The position numbers and the translations under genes are program-made. Shown here one piece after another: positions 45,163 through 54,803 of a stretch of 64,000 bases of DNA; position 1 is the first letter of the stretch, and every line of letters starts with the position of its first letter. The stretch spans positions 694,835 to 758,834 of the forward strand of contig NZ_RJSE01000007.1 of the NCBI RefSeq assembly GCF_003725695.1. The letters are read 5' to 3'. This DNA is from Nocardioides marmoriginsengisoli (lineage in GTDB: Bacteria; Actinomycetota; Actinomycetes; Propionibacteriales; Nocardioidaceae). Under the pieces are notes generated by a model. That model did not search any database, had not been told where the DNA came from, and was given only the letters and a program-made list of their open reading frames with translations.

Positions 45163-45248
45163 TCGAATCGGAACAATTTTCGACAAGGGACTATACGAAT
45201 CGCTCGTCAACTGTTAGTTTCACGAACGACACGTTTGTTGGAACGAAC
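45163..45248. promoter_or_regulatory. Divergent control region of asnC and the decarboxylase operon
   Basis: The 204-base region is AT-rich for this genome. It contains TCGAA-N11-TTCGA (45163-45183) and, just before the operon ribosome site, GTTTGTT-GG-AACGAAC (45233-45248, one mismatch) with a GAACGA repeat at 45224 and 45241. Such spaced dyads fit Lrp-type binding. A clear -35/-10 pair was not identified. Confidence 0.45.
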
Positions 45249-45266
45249 GAAAGGGCCGCCGCGATC

Positions 45267-46517
45267 ATGGACAGGTTCCCCAGTGGGCTCACCCGCTACG
45301 ACTTCCTCGACGAGCTGAGCCGCCTCGAGCGCGCGTCTCGCTTCGACGAGACGGAACGGAACTTCTTCGACGAGGGGCCGCACCTGATCTCCTCGCCGGA
45401 GCTGCCCTGGGGCGACGAGGTCCGGCACCTGTCGGTGGCGGCGTACGAACGGTTCATCCACGGCGAGACCTGGATCACCGGTGGCGGCGCGCGCGAGATG
45501 GAAGCGGACATCGTCGCCTGGATGGGGACGATCCTCGGGTCGGACGACCCGGCGGGCTTCGTTACCGCCGGCGGCTCGGAGTCCAACATGTGCGCGGTGC
45601 TGACCGCCAAGCAGCGCGCCGGTCGCAAGGGCGGGAGCATCGTCTTCCCCGACAACGGGCACTACTCGTTGCACAAGCTCTGCCGGATGTTCGACCTCGA
45701 CCCGATCGCGGTGCCGGCTCCCGAAGGTCGCCTGGACCAGGTCGACCCGGCGGCGATCGAGGCCGCGATCCGGCCGGACACGATCGCCATCGTCGCTACG
45801 GCCGGCACCTGGGCCTACGGCAGCATCGACCCGATCGCCGAGATCGGCGCCATCGCCGAGAAGCACGACCTCTACCTGCACGTCGACGGCGCCTTCGGCG
45901 GCTACATCCTGCCCTTCCTCGAGATCGGCGGGTACGACCGGGAGATGCCGCTGTGGGACTTCCGGGTCCCGGGCGTCTGCTCGATCAGTGCGGATCTGCA
46001 CAAGAACGGGATGGCGCCGCCGCCGGCCAGCACCCTGTTCTTCCGCGACTCCGGCCTGCTCGAGCTCGCCAAGGAGATCTGCCCGCCGAACGGGACGATC
46101 TCCGGGACCCGCGGCACCGGACCGATCGCGGGCGCCTGGACGATGGTCAAGCTGCTCGGTACCTGGGGCTACGTCGACGTGGCGAAGAAGAGCATCTCGA
46201 TGCGCGACCAGCTCGCCGCCGGGGCCGCGGAGATCCCCGGCCTGCTCGTCCACCCCGGTTCCCGGATCAACATGACCCTGATCCACTCGCAGACCGTGGA
46301 CCTCCGCCCGGTCGTCGACCGGCTCCGGGACCGCGGCTGGATGTTCGCCGTCCGGGCGATTCCCGCGCCCGCCGGCATCGTGCTCGCGCCGATGCCGCAT
46401 AACGAGGGTCAGGCGCCCGCGTTCCTCGACGACCTCGCCGACGCCGTCGCCGCCGCGCCCGCGATGCCGACCGAGCTCCGCGTGGACGCGGAGAAGGTGT
46501 CCTCCTATGGGTTCTGA
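45267..46517 (+). CDS. PLP-dependent decarboxylase/lyase (group II, sphingosine-phosphate lyase-like)
   Basis: The 416-residue fold-type I enzyme shows 'GFVTAGGSESNMCAVLTAKQ', the Asp-His-like 'YLHVDGAFGGYILPF', and the PLP-binding Lys246 in SADLHKNGM. The family includes glutamate and tyrosine decarboxylases and S1P lyase. ATG 45267 follows AAGGG by 11 bases. It heads the operon with hyuA and hyuB and probably decarboxylates an amino acid formed or imported with them. Substrate unknown. Confidence 0.88.
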   Translation: MDRFPSGLTRYDFLDELSRLERASRFDETERNFFDEGPHLISSPELPWGDEVRHLSVAAYERFIHGETWITGGGAREMEADIVAWMGTILGSDDPAGFVTAGGSESNMCAVLTAKQRAGRKGGSIVFPDNGHYSLHKLCRMFDLDPIAVPAPEGRLDQVDPAAIEAAIRPDTIAIVATAGTWAYGSIDPIAEIGAIAEKHDLYLHVDGAFGGYILPFLEIGGYDREMPLWDFRVPGVCSISADLHKNGMAPPPASTLFFRDSGLLELAKEICPPNGTISGTRGTGPIAGAWTMVKLLGTWGYVDVAKKSISMRDQLAAGAAEIPGLLVHPGSRINMTLIHSQTVDLRPVVDRLRDRGWMFAVRAIPAPAGIVLAPMPHNEGQAPAFLDDLADAVAAAPAMPTELRVDAEKVSSYGF

Positions 46518-48609
46518 GGACACCATGCGGATGTCCGTCGACATCGGCGGGACCTTCACCGACCTCGTCGTCGAGGACGGCACCGGACTCTCGCTGTACA
46601 AGGCGCCGACGGTTCCGTCCGACCCGGTCCAGGGAATCCTGGACGTCCTCGGTACGGCGGCAACCGCGCGCGACGTCCCCCTCGCCGAGCTGCTCGGCAA
46701 GGTCGGCGCCTTCGTGCACGCGACCACCCGGGGGTTGAACGCGGTCCTGACCGGCAACGCCGCGCGGACCGCGTTCCTCACCACGGCGGGGCATCCGGAC
46801 GTCCTCCTGCTGCGCGAGGGCGGCCGCCAGGACGCCTTCGACTTCACGGTCCCGTTCCCCGAGCCGTACGTGCCGCGGGCGCTGACGTTCGAGGTGACGG
46901 AGCGGATCACCTCGACCGGGGAGGTGCTGACCGCGCTCGACCTCGACGCCCTGGAGCGCACCTGCGACCAGCTCGTGGCCGCCGACGTCGAGGCGATCGC
47001 GGTCTGCCTGCTCTGGTCGACCGTCAACCCCGAGCACGAGCTCGCGGTGGGCGAGGTGCTCGACCGGCGACTGCCCGGCGTACCGCACACGCTGTCGCAC
47101 GCCCTGAACCCGTCGCTGCGCGAGTACCGCCGGGCGTCCTCGGCGGCGATCGACGCGTCCCTGAAGCCGCTGATGAGCGACTACTTCAGCGCGCTGACCG
47201 AGCGGCTCCGGGACGCGGGCCTGCGCGGCCGCATCCTGATGGTGACCTCGGCGGGCGGGGTGATCGATGCCGCCGACGCGGTCGCCCGCCCGATCCTGAC
47301 GATCAACTCCGGGCCGTCGATGGCGCCGGTCGCGGGCCGCGCCTACGCGCTCGCCGACACCGGGTCGGACGACGTGATCGTGGCCGACGCCGGCGGCACC
47401 ACCTACGACGTCACCCTGGTCCGCCGGGGCGAGATCCCCTCGACGCGCTCGGCCTGGGTGGGCGACGTCGGCACCGGGCACATGACCGGGCTCCCGTCCA
47501 TCGACGTCAAGAGTGTCGGGTCCGGCGGCGGCAGCATCGCCTGGGTGGACGAGGGCGGCCTCCTCCACGTCGGACCGCAGTCGGCCGGGTCCGTCCCGGG
47601 GCCGGCCTGCTACGGGCGCGGTGGCCGGAGTGCGACCGTCACCGATGCCGCGCTGGTCCTCGGCTACCTGGACGCCGACGGGTTCTCCAGCGGCGCGATG
47701 ACCCTCGACGCCGAGGCGGCCGTGGTGGCCGTGAAGACGTCGGTGGCCGACGTGCTCGGGATCGACGTCATCGAGGCGGCGGACGCCATCCTGCAGCTCA
47801 CCACCGAGCAGATGGTCCGCGCGATCGAGGAGATCACCGTCGGCCAGGGCATCGACCCGGCCAAGGCGGTCCTGATCGGTGGGGGCGGCGCCGCGGGGTT
47901 GAACGCGCACGCCGTCGCGGAACGCCTCGGCTGCCGCACCCTGGTGGTGCCGGCCGTCGGAGCCGCGCTCGCGGCAGCCGGCGCGCTGATGTCGGACCTG
48001 ACCGCGATCTACTCCGCGACGGCGCCGACGATCACCTCGTCGTTCGCGATCGAGCGCGTCGACGCCGCCCTCGCCGAGCTCGTCGAGCAGGGCCGCGAGT
48101 TCGCGCGCAAGGCCGGGGTCGCTCCGGAGGAGGCGACGATCGCGCTGTTCGCCGAGGCCCGCTACCCCCAGCAGATCTGGGAGCTCGAGGTGCCGCTGCG
48201 GGTGACCGCGTTCGCCGGCCCCGACGACGTCGCCGACCTGGCGGAGGACTTCCACCGCACCCACCTGGAGATCCTCGGCATCACCGACCCCGCGTCACCG
48301 GTCGAGATCGTCAGCTGGGGCGCCCGGGTCACCGTCCGCCTGGAGGAGGCCAACCACCAGGTGGGCGCGCTCCCGCGCGGCAGCGCCGAGATCACCCGTC
48401 GCCGGGCGTTCGTCCCGGGGCGCGGGATCACCGACGTCCCGGTAGTGCCGCTCGCCGCGATGGAGCCGGGCCGGCCCGTGCGCGGCCCCCTCCTGGTGGA
48501 GGCGCCGTTCACCACCGTGGTCGTCGCCGGGGACGCGCAGTGCCGCATCGGCGAATCAGGGTCGCTGGTCATCGAGACCGAGACCGACCGTCCCGAGAAG
48601 GAGGACTGA
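46507..48609 (+). CDS. hyuA: Hydantoinase/oxoprolinase subunit A (HyuA-like)
   Basis: The 700-residue protein begins 11 bases inside the upstream gene. It has the ASKHA-type ATP-binding start 'MSVDIGGTFTDLVVEDGTG', a second phosphate loop near 'VIVADAGGTTYDVTLVRRGE', and 'LIGGGGAAGLNAHAVAERLG'. With HyuB it forms ATP-dependent ring-opening amidohydrolases (N-methylhydantoinase, 5-oxoprolinase) or acetone/acetophenone carboxylase-type enzymes. No carboxylase gamma subunit is seen, favouring hydrolase. Confidence 0.92.
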   Translation: MGSEDTMRMSVDIGGTFTDLVVEDGTGLSLYKAPTVPSDPVQGILDVLGTAATARDVPLAELLGKVGAFVHATTRGLNAVLTGNAARTAFLTTAGHPDVLLLREGGRQDAFDFTVPFPEPYVPRALTFEVTERITSTGEVLTALDLDALERTCDQLVAADVEAIAVCLLWSTVNPEHELAVGEVLDRRLPGVPHTLSHALNPSLREYRRASSAAIDASLKPLMSDYFSALTERLRDAGLRGRILMVTSAGGVIDAADAVARPILTINSGPSMAPVAGRAYALADTGSDDVIVADAGGTTYDVTLVRRGEIPSTRSAWVGDVGTGHMTGLPSIDVKSVGSGGGSIAWVDEGGLLHVGPQSAGSVPGPACYGRGGRSATVTDAALVLGYLDADGFSSGAMTLDAEAAVVAVKTSVADVLGIDVIEAADAILQLTTEQMVRAIEEITVGQGIDPAKAVLIGGGGAAGLNAHAVAERLGCRTLVVPAVGAALAAAGALMSDLTAIYSATAPTITSSFAIERVDAALAELVEQGREFARKAGVAPEEATIALFAEARYPQQIWELEVPLRVTAFAGPDDVADLAEDFHRTHLEILGITDPASPVEIVSWGARVTVRLEEANHQVGALPRGSAEITRRRAFVPGRGITDVPVVPLAAMEPGRPVRGPLLVEAPFTTVVVAGDAQCRIGESGSLVIETETDRPEKED

Positions 48610-48610
48610 G

Positions 48611-50407
48611 ATGTCCGAACAACCCAGGTCCTCGGCCGCCGAGAGCGCCCAGCTCGCCGTGCTCAGCCACCGGTTCGAGGCGATCGTGACCCGGATGCAG
48701 AACACCCTCGCGCGGTCGGGGCGCTCCGGCGTCCTGAACACTGCCCGGGACTTCTCCTGCTGCATCCTCACCGCTGACGGCGACGTCCTGATGACCGGCC
48801 AGAGCCCGCCGATCCACGTGATGGGCGGACCCGACCTGCAGGCCCGGTCGATGCTCGAGTTCTACCCCGAGGTGCATGCCGGTGAGGCGTTCCTGCACAA
48901 CTCGCCGTACCACGGCAACACCCACGCCGCCGATCACTCGATCCTGATCCCGGTGGTCGACGCGGACGGGAAGCACCGGTTCACGGTGCTCGCCAAGGCC
49001 CACCAGGCCGACTGCGGCAACTCCATCCCGACCACCTACATGGCCAGCGCGCGCGACGTCTACGAGGAGGGTGCGCTGATCTTCCCGGTGGTCAAAGTCC
49101 AGGACCAGTACCGCGACTGCGAGGACATCCTGCGGATGTGCGAGATGCGGATCCGCGTCCCCGAGCAGTGGCGCGGCGACTACCTGGCGATCCTCGGGAG
49201 CGCCCGGATCGGCGAGCGCGCGCTGCTCCAGCTCGCCGACGAGGTCGGCTGGGACGCGCTCGACGTGTTCTCCGGGAAGTGGCTGGACTACAGCGAGATC
49301 CGGATGGCCTCGGCGATCAGGAAGCTCCCCGCCGGGCGAGCGGTCACGACCACGTGCCACGACCCCTTCCCCGGGGTTCCCGAGGGCATCCCGATCCAGG
49401 TCGCGCTGGAGGTCGACCCGGTCGCCGGCACCATCGACGTCGACCTGCGCGACAACATCGACTGCGTCCCGGCCGGGCTCAACCTCAGCGAGGCGACCTC
49501 GCGGACGGCCGCGCTGATCGGCATCTTCAACAGCATCGACCACACGGTGCCGCACAACCAGGGCAGCTTCCGGCGGGTCCAGGTGCACCTGCGGGAGAAC
49601 TGCGTCGTCGGGATCGCCCGGCACCCGGCGAGCACCTCGACGGCGACGACCAACCTCGCCAACCGGCTCGGCAACGCCGTCCAGCGAGCGATGGCCGAGA
49701 TCGGTCCGGGTATTGGCATGGCCGAGGTGGGCTCCGGGATGTCGCCCTCCGAGGCGGTCGTCTCCGGGATCGACCGGCGCGAGGGCAGCACCCCGTTCGT
49801 CAACCAGATCTTCACGGGTACCAACGGCGGGGCCGGCAGTCCGCACTCCGACGGCTGGCTCACGATGAGCGATCTCGGTTCGGGCGGGACGCTGCTGCTG
49901 GACTCGGTCGAGATCGACGAGCTCAAGCAGCCGATCCTGATCCACCGCCGCGGCATCGCCGTCGACACCGAGGGTGCCGGCGAGCTGCGCGGAGCGCCCG
50001 GGATCGACGTGGAGTACGGCCCGGTCGGCGGGACGCTCGAGGCGATCTACGCCAACGACGGCTCGATCAACGCGATGGCCGGTGCCCGCGAAGGACTGCC
50101 GGGCGCACCCTCGATCCAGGCCAAGCGCACCACCGACGGCACCGTCGAGCCGGTGGACATCTGCGGACCGGTGCGGATCCTCGACGGCGAGCGGCTGCTG
50201 GCCCGGACCAGTGGTGGCGGCGGTTACGGCCGGCCGACCCGGCGCGATCCCGCCGCGGTGGTCCACGACGTCCGCGAGGGCTGGATCTCCCGCGATCGCG
50301 CCGCGGCCGTGTACGGCGTCGTCCTCGACGACGCACTCCAGATCGACGTGGCGGCGACCGAGCGCCGCCGGACGAGTCTCGACAACGAGGAGCTGGTGAA
50401 GGCATGA
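48611..50407 (+). CDS. hyuB: Hydantoinase/oxoprolinase subunit B (HyuB-like)
   Basis: The 598-residue protein is the catalytic partner of HyuA. It shows 'AFLHNSPYHGNTHAADHSIL' near residue 96, equivalent to the metal-site region of the family, and 'GGAGSPHSDGWLTMSDL' near 405. Two bases separate it from the hyuA stop; it overlaps the aminotransferase gene by ATGA. The length is normal for HyuB. Confidence 0.92.
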   Translation: MSEQPRSSAAESAQLAVLSHRFEAIVTRMQNTLARSGRSGVLNTARDFSCCILTADGDVLMTGQSPPIHVMGGPDLQARSMLEFYPEVHAGEAFLHNSPYHGNTHAADHSILIPVVDADGKHRFTVLAKAHQADCGNSIPTTYMASARDVYEEGALIFPVVKVQDQYRDCEDILRMCEMRIRVPEQWRGDYLAILGSARIGERALLQLADEVGWDALDVFSGKWLDYSEIRMASAIRKLPAGRAVTTTCHDPFPGVPEGIPIQVALEVDPVAGTIDVDLRDNIDCVPAGLNLSEATSRTAALIGIFNSIDHTVPHNQGSFRRVQVHLRENCVVGIARHPASTSTATTNLANRLGNAVQRAMAEIGPGIGMAEVGSGMSPSEAVVSGIDRREGSTPFVNQIFTGTNGGAGSPHSDGWLTMSDLGSGGTLLLDSVEIDELKQPILIHRRGIAVDTEGAGELRGAPGIDVEYGPVGGTLEAIYANDGSINAMAGAREGLPGAPSIQAKRTTDGTVEPVDICGPVRILDGERLLARTSGGGGYGRPTRRDPAAVVHDVREGWISRDRAAAVYGVVLDDALQIDVAATERRRTSLDNEELVKA

Positions 50408-51771
50408 ACGACCAAGCAGGCTACGACCCCCGTGCGGTCGAGGCGATGGTGGCGCAGGAGCGGGCGACGTACCTCGCCCGGAACCCGGTGTCCGCGGCGC
50501 GGCAGGGCGGGACCGGCAACCTGTTCGGCGGTGTGCCGATGACCTGGCTCGCGAAGAGCGCGGCGCCGTTCCCGTTGCACTTCGAGGGTGCGTTCGGCGC
50601 CCGGGTCGTCGACGCGGACGGGCACGAGCTCGTCGACTTCTGCCTCGGCGACACCGGGGCGATGGCCGGCCACTCGCCGCTCCCGACCGTGGAAGCGGTC
50701 GCGCGCCGGTACGGCACGCTCGGCGGTGCGACCACGATGCTGCTGACCGAGGACGCCGGTGTCTGCGGCTCGATCCTGGCGGACCGGTTCGGTCTCCCGC
50801 TGTGGAGCTTCGCGCTCACCGCGACCGACGCGAACCGGTGGAGCATCCGGCTGGCGCGGGCGCTCACCGGGCGGTCGAAGATCCTGGTCAACAGCTACTC
50901 GTACCACGGCAGCGTCGACGAGAGCTTTGCGGTGAAGGGCCCCGACGGAGCGGTGTCGCGGCGCGGCAACGTCGGTCCGCCGTGCGACGTCGCACGGACC
51001 ACCCGCGTCGCCGAGTTCAACGACCTCGCGGACCTGGAGCGCGAGCTCGCCCACGGGGACGTCGCCGCGGTCCTGATGGAGCCGGCGATGACCAACATGG
51101 GCATCGTGCTGCCCGAGCCCGGCTACCTGGCCGGCGTCCGGGCGCTGACCAGGGCGGCCGGCACCCTGCTGATCAACGACGAGACCCACACCCTCTCGGC
51201 AGGACCCGGCGGCTGCACGGCCGCGTGGCGTCTCGAGCCGGACATCGTGACCTTGGGCAAGGCGATCGGCGGCGGCATCCCGTCGGCGGCGTACGGGATC
51301 AGCCAGGACGTCGCGGACCGGCTGGCCGCTCGCCCGGACCTGGACCTCGTCGACACCGGCGGTGTCGGCGGCACCCTCGCCGGAAATGCGTTGTCGCTGG
51401 CGGCCGTTCGGGCCACGCTGACCGAAGTGCTCACCCCGGAGGCCTTCGTGCAGATGACCGCGCTCTCGACCCGGTACGCGACCGGCGTGGAGAAGATCAT
51501 CCGCGGCGCGGGCCTGCCCTGGTCGATCAGTCAGCTGGGTGCGCGGGCCGAGTACCGGTTCACGGATCCGGCTCCGCGCAACGGCACCGCCTCCGAGGCG
51601 GCCACCGACCTGCTGCTGGAGGACTACCTGCACCTCTACCTGCTCAACCGAGGGGTCCTGCTGACGCCGTTCCACAACATGGCGCTGATGTGCCCGGCCA
51701 CGACCGAGGCGGACGTCGATCTGCATCTGGGTCTGCTCGGCGGCGCGGTCGACCAGCTCGTCGGCGCCTGA
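50404..51771 (+). CDS. Class III aminotransferase family protein (GSA aminomutase-like)
   Basis: The 455-residue PLP enzyme has 'DADGHELVDFCLGDTGAMAG', NDETHTLSAGPGG for cofactor Asp contact and the Schiff-base Lys286 in VTLGKAIGGG. It resembles glutamate-1-semialdehyde aminomutase and omega-amino acid transaminases. Its place after HyuAB suggests it deaminates a ring-opened omega- or beta-amino acid. The hem pathway is unlikely because no hem gene is near. Confidence 0.9.
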   Translation: MNDQAGYDPRAVEAMVAQERATYLARNPVSAARQGGTGNLFGGVPMTWLAKSAAPFPLHFEGAFGARVVDADGHELVDFCLGDTGAMAGHSPLPTVEAVARRYGTLGGATTMLLTEDAGVCGSILADRFGLPLWSFALTATDANRWSIRLARALTGRSKILVNSYSYHGSVDESFAVKGPDGAVSRRGNVGPPCDVARTTRVAEFNDLADLERELAHGDVAAVLMEPAMTNMGIVLPEPGYLAGVRALTRAAGTLLINDETHTLSAGPGGCTAAWRLEPDIVTLGKAIGGGIPSAAYGISQDVADRLAARPDLDLVDTGGVGGTLAGNALSLAAVRATLTEVLTPEAFVQMTALSTRYATGVEKIIRGAGLPWSISQLGARAEYRFTDPAPRNGTASEAATDLLLEDYLHLYLLNRGVLLTPFHNMALMCPATTEADVDLHLGLLGGAVDQLVGA

Positions 51772-51774
51772 CCG

Positions 51775-53229
51775 ATGACGGATCAGGGAGCGGGGCCGGG
51801 GGCCGTGCGGACGCCGTCCGCACGGGACGCCGGCGCGCGCCCGCTCCTGGTGGTCGGCGTGCTGGCGCTCGCCGTCACGGCGTTCGGTCTGATCACCTCC
51901 CTGACCTTCCCGGCGCTGCCGCACCTCCAGCGGGAGTTCGACACGGACCAGGCGACGATCACCTGGGTCGTCACCGCGTACCTGGCATCGTCCGCGGTGC
52001 TGACCCCGGTGCTCGGCCGGGTCGGTGACGTGGTCGGTCGCGAGCGGCTGCTGATCGGCTGCTTGGTCGTGCTCACCGCCGGGTCGCTGCTGGCCGCGCT
52101 GGCGCCCTCGGTCGAGGTGCTGATCCTCGCCCGCGTGGTCCAGGGGGCCGGCGGGGGCGTGCTGCCCTTGTCCTACGCGATCGTCCGGGAGCACGTGCCG
52201 GCCGACCGCGGACCGGCGGCGGTCGGGCTGATCTCCAGCCTGATGGGCGTCTCGAGCGCTGTCGGCATCGTCATCGGCGGACCGATCATCGACTCGCTGG
52301 GCTACGAGTACCTCTTCTGGATCCCGCTGGCCGCCACCGCGATCGCCGCGACCGTGGCCGTCGTCGTCATCCCTCGGCGGCAGGGCCGGACGGGGGAGCC
52401 GGTTCCGTTCGTCGCCGCGGGACTGTTCGGCATCGGCATGGTGTCCGGCTTGATCGCGCTCAACCAGTCGGCCCGCTGGGGGTGGCTGAGCGCCGAGGTG
52501 CTCGGTCTGCTGCTGCTCTGCGTCCTAGGGTTCGCCGGCCAGTGGGCCATCGACCGTCGCCGGCCCGCCACCGCCTTCATGGACCTGGCCCTGCTGCGCC
52601 GGCGCGCGGTCGCGGTCGGCCACGTCGTCGGCTTCCTGGTGGGCTTCGGAATGTACGCGTCGTTCGCCTTCGTCGCGCCGATGCTGCAGGCTCCCGTGTC
52701 CGGGCACGGCTTCGGCGCCAGTACGTCGGTCGCGGGCCTGCTGATGCTGCCGTGCGCGGTGGCGTCGTTCGCGGGCGGGATCGTCGCACCGCATCTGGCC
52801 CGCCCGCTGGGCACCCGCCCGTTGATCGTGGTCGCGTGCGCGGTGGCCGCTCTCGGCATGGCCGGGATCGCGCTGTCGTCGGGATCCCGCACCACCTTCG
52901 TCGTCTCCTACACCGTCCTCGGGCTCGGGCTCGGGGTCGCGATCGTCTGCCTGACCAACCACCTGCTCGACACCGTGCCGAGCTCTCAGCTCGCCGCGGT
53001 GGCGGGCATGAACGCGAACCTCCGCGTCGTGGGCGGTGCCGTCGGTACGGCGCTCCTGGCCGCCGTGGTGACCGCGAGCGCCGCGTCCGGCGACCCGTAC
53101 CTGGCGGGCTTCCTGGTGCTTGCCGGAGGGCTCGTGGTGGCCGCGCTGGCGGCGACCGGATTGCCTCGCCCGGCTATCGCATCCGAGCAAAGTGACACCA
53201 CAAACGACCGTATAACTCTTGAAATCTGA
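51775..53229 (+). CDS. MFS transporter (DHA2-like)
   Basis: The 484-residue membrane protein has 12 to 14 hydrophobic segments. The loop-2 motif A is 'GRVGDVVGRERLLIG', and the motif C region is 'GVSSAVGIVIGGPIIDSLGY'. Such proteins usually export drugs or metabolites, but in this catabolic operon import or efflux of an intermediate is possible. Three bases after the aminotransferase stop, it is the last gene before a new promoter. Confidence 0.88.
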   Translation: MTDQGAGPGAVRTPSARDAGARPLLVVGVLALAVTAFGLITSLTFPALPHLQREFDTDQATITWVVTAYLASSAVLTPVLGRVGDVVGRERLLIGCLVVLTAGSLLAALAPSVEVLILARVVQGAGGGVLPLSYAIVREHVPADRGPAAVGLISSLMGVSSAVGIVIGGPIIDSLGYEYLFWIPLAATAIAATVAVVVIPRRQGRTGEPVPFVAAGLFGIGMVSGLIALNQSARWGWLSAEVLGLLLLCVLGFAGQWAIDRRRPATAFMDLALLRRRAVAVGHVVGFLVGFGMYASFAFVAPMLQAPVSGHGFGASTSVAGLLMLPCAVASFAGGIVAPHLARPLGTRPLIVVACAVAALGMAGIALSSGSRTTFVVSYTVLGLGLGVAIVCLTNHLLDTVPSSQLAAVAGMNANLRVVGGAVGTALLAAVVTASAASGDPYLAGFLVLAGGLVVAALAATGLPRPAIASEQSDTTNDRITLEI

Positions 53230-53247
53230 ATGTAACCAACGAATTGC

Positions 53248-53277
53248 TTGTCAATGCAGGGAGATCGAGACCATAAT
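53248..53277 (+). promoter_or_regulatory. Promoter of the amidase-transporter operon
   Basis: TTGTCA (53248-53253) and CATAAT (53272-53277), 18 bases apart, match the sigma-70-type consensus at five of six positions each. The region is AT-rich relative to its surroundings, and an ideal GGGAGGAG site precedes the amidase ATG. Confidence 0.65.
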
Positions 53278-53327
53278 GACTGTCAGCTACGAGTCGGCGT
53301 ACCGCGTGGTCGCCGGGAGGAGTCGGA

Positions 53328-54767
53328 ATGAGTGAGTTCGAGAATCTGGACGGCCTCGGGATGGCAGAGCTGGTGAAGACCGGGCAGGTGACGCCGGCAG
53401 CTCTACTCGAGGACGCGATCGAACGGATCACGAAGGCCAACCCGGCCGTGAACGCCGTGATCACCACCCTGTACGACGAGGCCCGTGCGGAGGTGGCCGG
53501 GCCGATCGCCGACGGCCCCTTCCAGGGAGTGCCGTTCCTGCTCAAGGACGGCGGCGCGGTGGGGGTCGCCGGCACCCGGCTCACCTCGGGCAGCCGCTAC
53601 CTGATGGACAACATCTCGAAGGAGGACGGCGAGCTCTACCTCCGCTATAAGGCCGCCGGCCTCGTCGCCTGCGGCAAGACGAACATGCCGGAGTTCGGGC
53701 TCCAGCCGACCACCGAGCCGGAGGCGTTCGGTCCGACCCGCAACCCGTGGAACCTCGACCTCACCGCCGGTGGGTCTAGCGGCGGTGCGGCGGCGGCGGT
53801 CGCCACCCGGATGGTGCCGATCGCGCACGCGTCCGACAGCGGCGGATCGATCCGGATCCCTGCCTCCTGCTGCGGCGTCTTCGGCATGAAGCCGACCCGG
53901 CTTCGGATCACGTCCTCGCGTCGCCACCTCGGCGTCTCGGCCCGGATGTCGTTCCTCAGCGAGAACGCGATCAGCCTCACCGTGCGCGACTCGGCGGCGC
54001 TCCTCGACGCGTCCGCCGGTCCCGGCTTCGCCGACCCGTTCCAGGCCCCGCGACCCGAGCGTCCCTACCTCTCCGAGGTCGGCGCCGACCCGGGCCGGCT
54101 CCGGATCGTCGTCAGCAACGAGTCGCCGACGGGTGTGCCCCTCGACGGGCACGCGGTCGCCGCCGTCGAGGACGCCGCCCGGCTCTGCGAGAGCCTCGGC
54201 CACCACGTGGAGTACGGCGTCCCGAAGCTTGATCTCGGCGGCATCGCCGGTCCGTTCGGGGTGGTGACCGCCCACGGCCTCGCCTGGGACATCGCCCGCC
54301 TGGAGCAGCTCACCGGCAAGGTGGCGCTCGAGGAGCACTTCGAGCCGGCCACCTGGGACCTGATCATGCGCGGCCGCACCAGTACCGCCACCGTGGCCGA
54401 GTACGCGGACGGGCTCGCGGCGCTGCAGGCCCTCTCCGAGGACGTCCAGCGGTTCCAGCAGCCCTACGACATCTGGCTGACGCCGACCGCGGGGAGCGCG
54501 CCGCCGGCGCTGGGCTCGTTCAGCGCCACCGCGGAGGACCCCACCCGGGGCATGCGCGCGGCGGCGTCGTACCTGCCCTTCACGACGCTGATCAACGTGA
54601 CCGGGCAGCCGGCCATGTCGGTGCCGCTCTACTGGACCGCCGACGACATCCCGGTAGGCGCGCACTTCGTCGCCCCGTACGGCGACGAGGGCATGTTGTT
54701 CCGGCTCGCCGCGCAGCTCGAGGCCGCCCGTCCCTGGGCCGGCCGCAAACCCCTGACCGCAGCCTGA
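53328..54767 (+). CDS. Amidase (amidase signature family)
   Basis: This 479-residue Ser-Ser-Lys amidase has Lys73 in FLLKDGG, cis-Ser150 in GGSSGGAAAA and the nucleophile Ser174 in DSGGSIRIPAS. All catalytic residues are present. The enzyme hydrolyses a carboxamide or ring-opened N-carbamoyl/amide. It is first in an operon with an alpha/beta hydrolase and a fused importer, and so probably attacks the imported compound or its first product. Confidence 0.93.
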   Translation: MSEFENLDGLGMAELVKTGQVTPAALLEDAIERITKANPAVNAVITTLYDEARAEVAGPIADGPFQGVPFLLKDGGAVGVAGTRLTSGSRYLMDNISKEDGELYLRYKAAGLVACGKTNMPEFGLQPTTEPEAFGPTRNPWNLDLTAGGSSGGAAAAVATRMVPIAHASDSGGSIRIPASCCGVFGMKPTRLRITSSRRHLGVSARMSFLSENAISLTVRDSAALLDASAGPGFADPFQAPRPERPYLSEVGADPGRLRIVVSNESPTGVPLDGHAVAAVEDAARLCESLGHHVEYGVPKLDLGGIAGPFGVVTAHGLAWDIARLEQLTGKVALEEHFEPATWDLIMRGRTSTATVAEYADGLAALQALSEDVQRFQQPYDIWLTPTAGSAPPALGSFSATAEDPTRGMRAAASYLPFTTLINVTGQPAMSVPLYWTADDIPVGAHFVAPYGDEGMLFRLAAQLEAARPWAGRKPLTAA

Positions 54768-54803
54768 GGCTGAAGCAGTTCCGACCCACCCACAGGAGAG
54801 ATC

